Shown piece by piece: positions 14,471 through 15,164 of a DNA stretch of 15,164 bases. The stretch covers positions 1 to 15,164 of the forward strand of contig SLGQ01000138.1 of the NCBI GenBank assembly GCA_007136595.1, read 5' to 3'. The notes below the pieces were generated by a model. It was given only the letters and a program-made list of their open reading frames with translations. It was not told where the DNA came from and made no database searches. Source of the stretch: Candidatus Sumerlaeota bacterium. GTDB taxonomy: Bacteria; UBP6; UBA1177. How positions within the stretch are numbered: the first letter of the stretch is position 1; each line of letters begins with the position of its first letter. Made by a program: the position numbers and the translations under genes.

Positions 14471-15164
14471 ATGTCAGGGAAAAGAAAGTTTTTTATGTTT
14501 ATGTTTGTGGCTTTGACGATCTTTGTGTTCCAGAGTTGCATGGTTGATGAAGATAACATTGATTCCAATGTAGAGTCGCCGGAAGACATTTCTGATTCCG
14601 GGGATCAAGATATGTCCTCTGAAAATGCTGATGACGGTGAAACAGAGATAGCGGATGATAATGAAGAGACATCACAGTTTTCAGACGATGAGGAAAAAGA
14701 AAAAGATCCGTGTACTCCCAATGTTTGCGGATCTATATATGGAAGCACCGGAAAATGTACTCCGGATGGCGATGATTTTTTATGTGAGTGCCACGAAGAA
14801 TTTGATTGGGACAGTACACAGAAAAAATGTGTAATGCCCGATCCCTGTATAGATGATCCATGCGGAGATGGTGCAGAGTGTGAAGCGGAATACATTGAAG
14901 ACTCAGGGTTTACCGGAAAGTATGATTGTAACTGTGGAGAAGGTTTCATCTATAATAAATCTTTCAACAGATGCGGTGAAATTATTTTCTTTGATGATTT
15001 TGAGGGTGAAAACCCTGATTCAAACTGGATGTTGAACGGAGATTGGGAAATTGGTGTCCCTAACTATACCGGACCATCAATTGATATAAATCCTTTCCAT
15101 GAGTACGGTTACATTACAACCGCTTATTCGGGAAAAAATGTTCTGGCGACAAAGTTGCAGGGGA
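14471..15164 (+). CDS. Lipoprotein with acidic linker, two EGF-like modules and a jelly-roll-like domain (partial, runs off the right edge)
   Basis: 231 codons are visible with no stop before the window ends. ATG 14471 follows GGAGG by five bases. Residues 1-22 are a signal peptide ending FQSC, a plausible but non-standard lipobox with Cys23. Residues about 25-79 are Asp/Glu/Ser-rich and probably disordered. Two six-cysteine EGF-like modules follow: Cys81, 86, 96, 105, 107, 120 and Cys126, 131, 137, 153, 155, 168, both with a central C-x-C. From about 172, FFDDFEGE, NGDWEIGVP and a later SGKNVLATKLQG resemble the start of MAM/choice-of-anchor-type beta-sandwich domains that bind carbohydrate or protein in secreted bacterial hydrolases and adhesins. 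Surface display is likely. The C-terminal part, possibly a catalytic domain, is outside the window. It shares the acidic, Cys-rich style of the protease tail. Confidence 0.85.
   Translation, partial: MSGKRKFFMFMFVALTIFVFQSCMVDEDNIDSNVESPEDISDSGDQDMSSENADDGETEIADDNEETSQFSDDEEKEKDPCTPNVCGSIYGSTGKCTPDGDDFLCECHEEFDWDSTQKKCVMPDPCIDDPCGDGAECEAEYIEDSGFTGKYDCNCGEGFIYNKSFNRCGEIIFFDDFEGENPDSNWMLNGDWEIGVPNYTGPSIDINPFHEYGYITTAYSGKNVLATKLQG

Noticed and set aside
14605..14949. 114-codon minus-strand frame opposite the EGF-like lipoprotein
   Set aside because: Ser/Pro-rich antisense of an acidic coding region; the plus-strand frame has a signal peptide, a Shine-Dalgarno and ordered EGF cysteines.
14853..15035. 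Short plus-strand frame within the EGF-like lipoprotein
   Set aside because: Alternative frame inside a better-supported gene that runs off the window end.

Overview
The window is AT-rich DNA from a bacterium, most likely Gram-negative. Three products look like lipoproteins, one of them a thioester alpha-2-macroglobulin of the kind bacteria keep in the periplasm. RNase J, a secreted subtilase with an Asn/Asp/Glu-rich tail, and an EGF-like lipoprotein with an acidic linker would fit a deltaproteobacterial/myxobacterial-type lineage or a related candidate phylum. I cannot assign a taxon from sequence alone.

Layout. Positions 1-121 look like one end of an IS3-family insertion sequence, with the first 13 codons of its OrfA on the minus strand. 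A strong sigma70-like promoter (TTGACT-N16-TATAAT, 269-296), set among palindromes, then drives a plus-strand operon: an M23 cell-wall endopeptidase (332-1594), ribonuclease J (1620-3257) and a small LRAT-like/NlpC-P60-superfamily protein (3260-3772). Three bases further on, a convergent minus-strand operon ends. Read in its own direction it runs from a 5'-nucleotidase-like lipoprotein (from about 6732 down to 5088), through ThiL (5066-4161), to an exported DUF192 protein (4249-3776) whose signal peptide is encoded inside the end of thiL in another frame. An OsmC-like gene (6893-7300) faces away from that operon and overlaps by 12 bases the end of a minus-strand secreted subtilisin-like protease (9193-7289). 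Divergent from the protease is a 1627-residue lipoprotein alpha-2-macroglobulin (9416-14299). A lipoprotein with two EGF-like modules follows and runs off the right edge (14471-15164).

How the genes may work together. The right half is an envelope/secretion region. A secreted protease lies head-to-head with a broad-spectrum protease-trapping lipoprotein, which suggests (inference only) self-protection or balanced proteolysis. The left half mixes housekeeping functions (RNA decay, thiamine diphosphate synthesis, nucleotide salvage) with wall remodelling.

The most notable observation is the start of the 5'-nucleotidase gene. The conserved metal-binding N-terminus and a lipoprotein signal peptide extend upstream of the first conventional in-frame start. 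They end at a run of 19 T (coding strand) that separates them from an ATG exactly one base out of frame. This is the layout of a slipped-strand phase switch, although an assembly or sequencing error in the run cannot be excluded. I did not find an obviously new multi-gene defence or mobile system.
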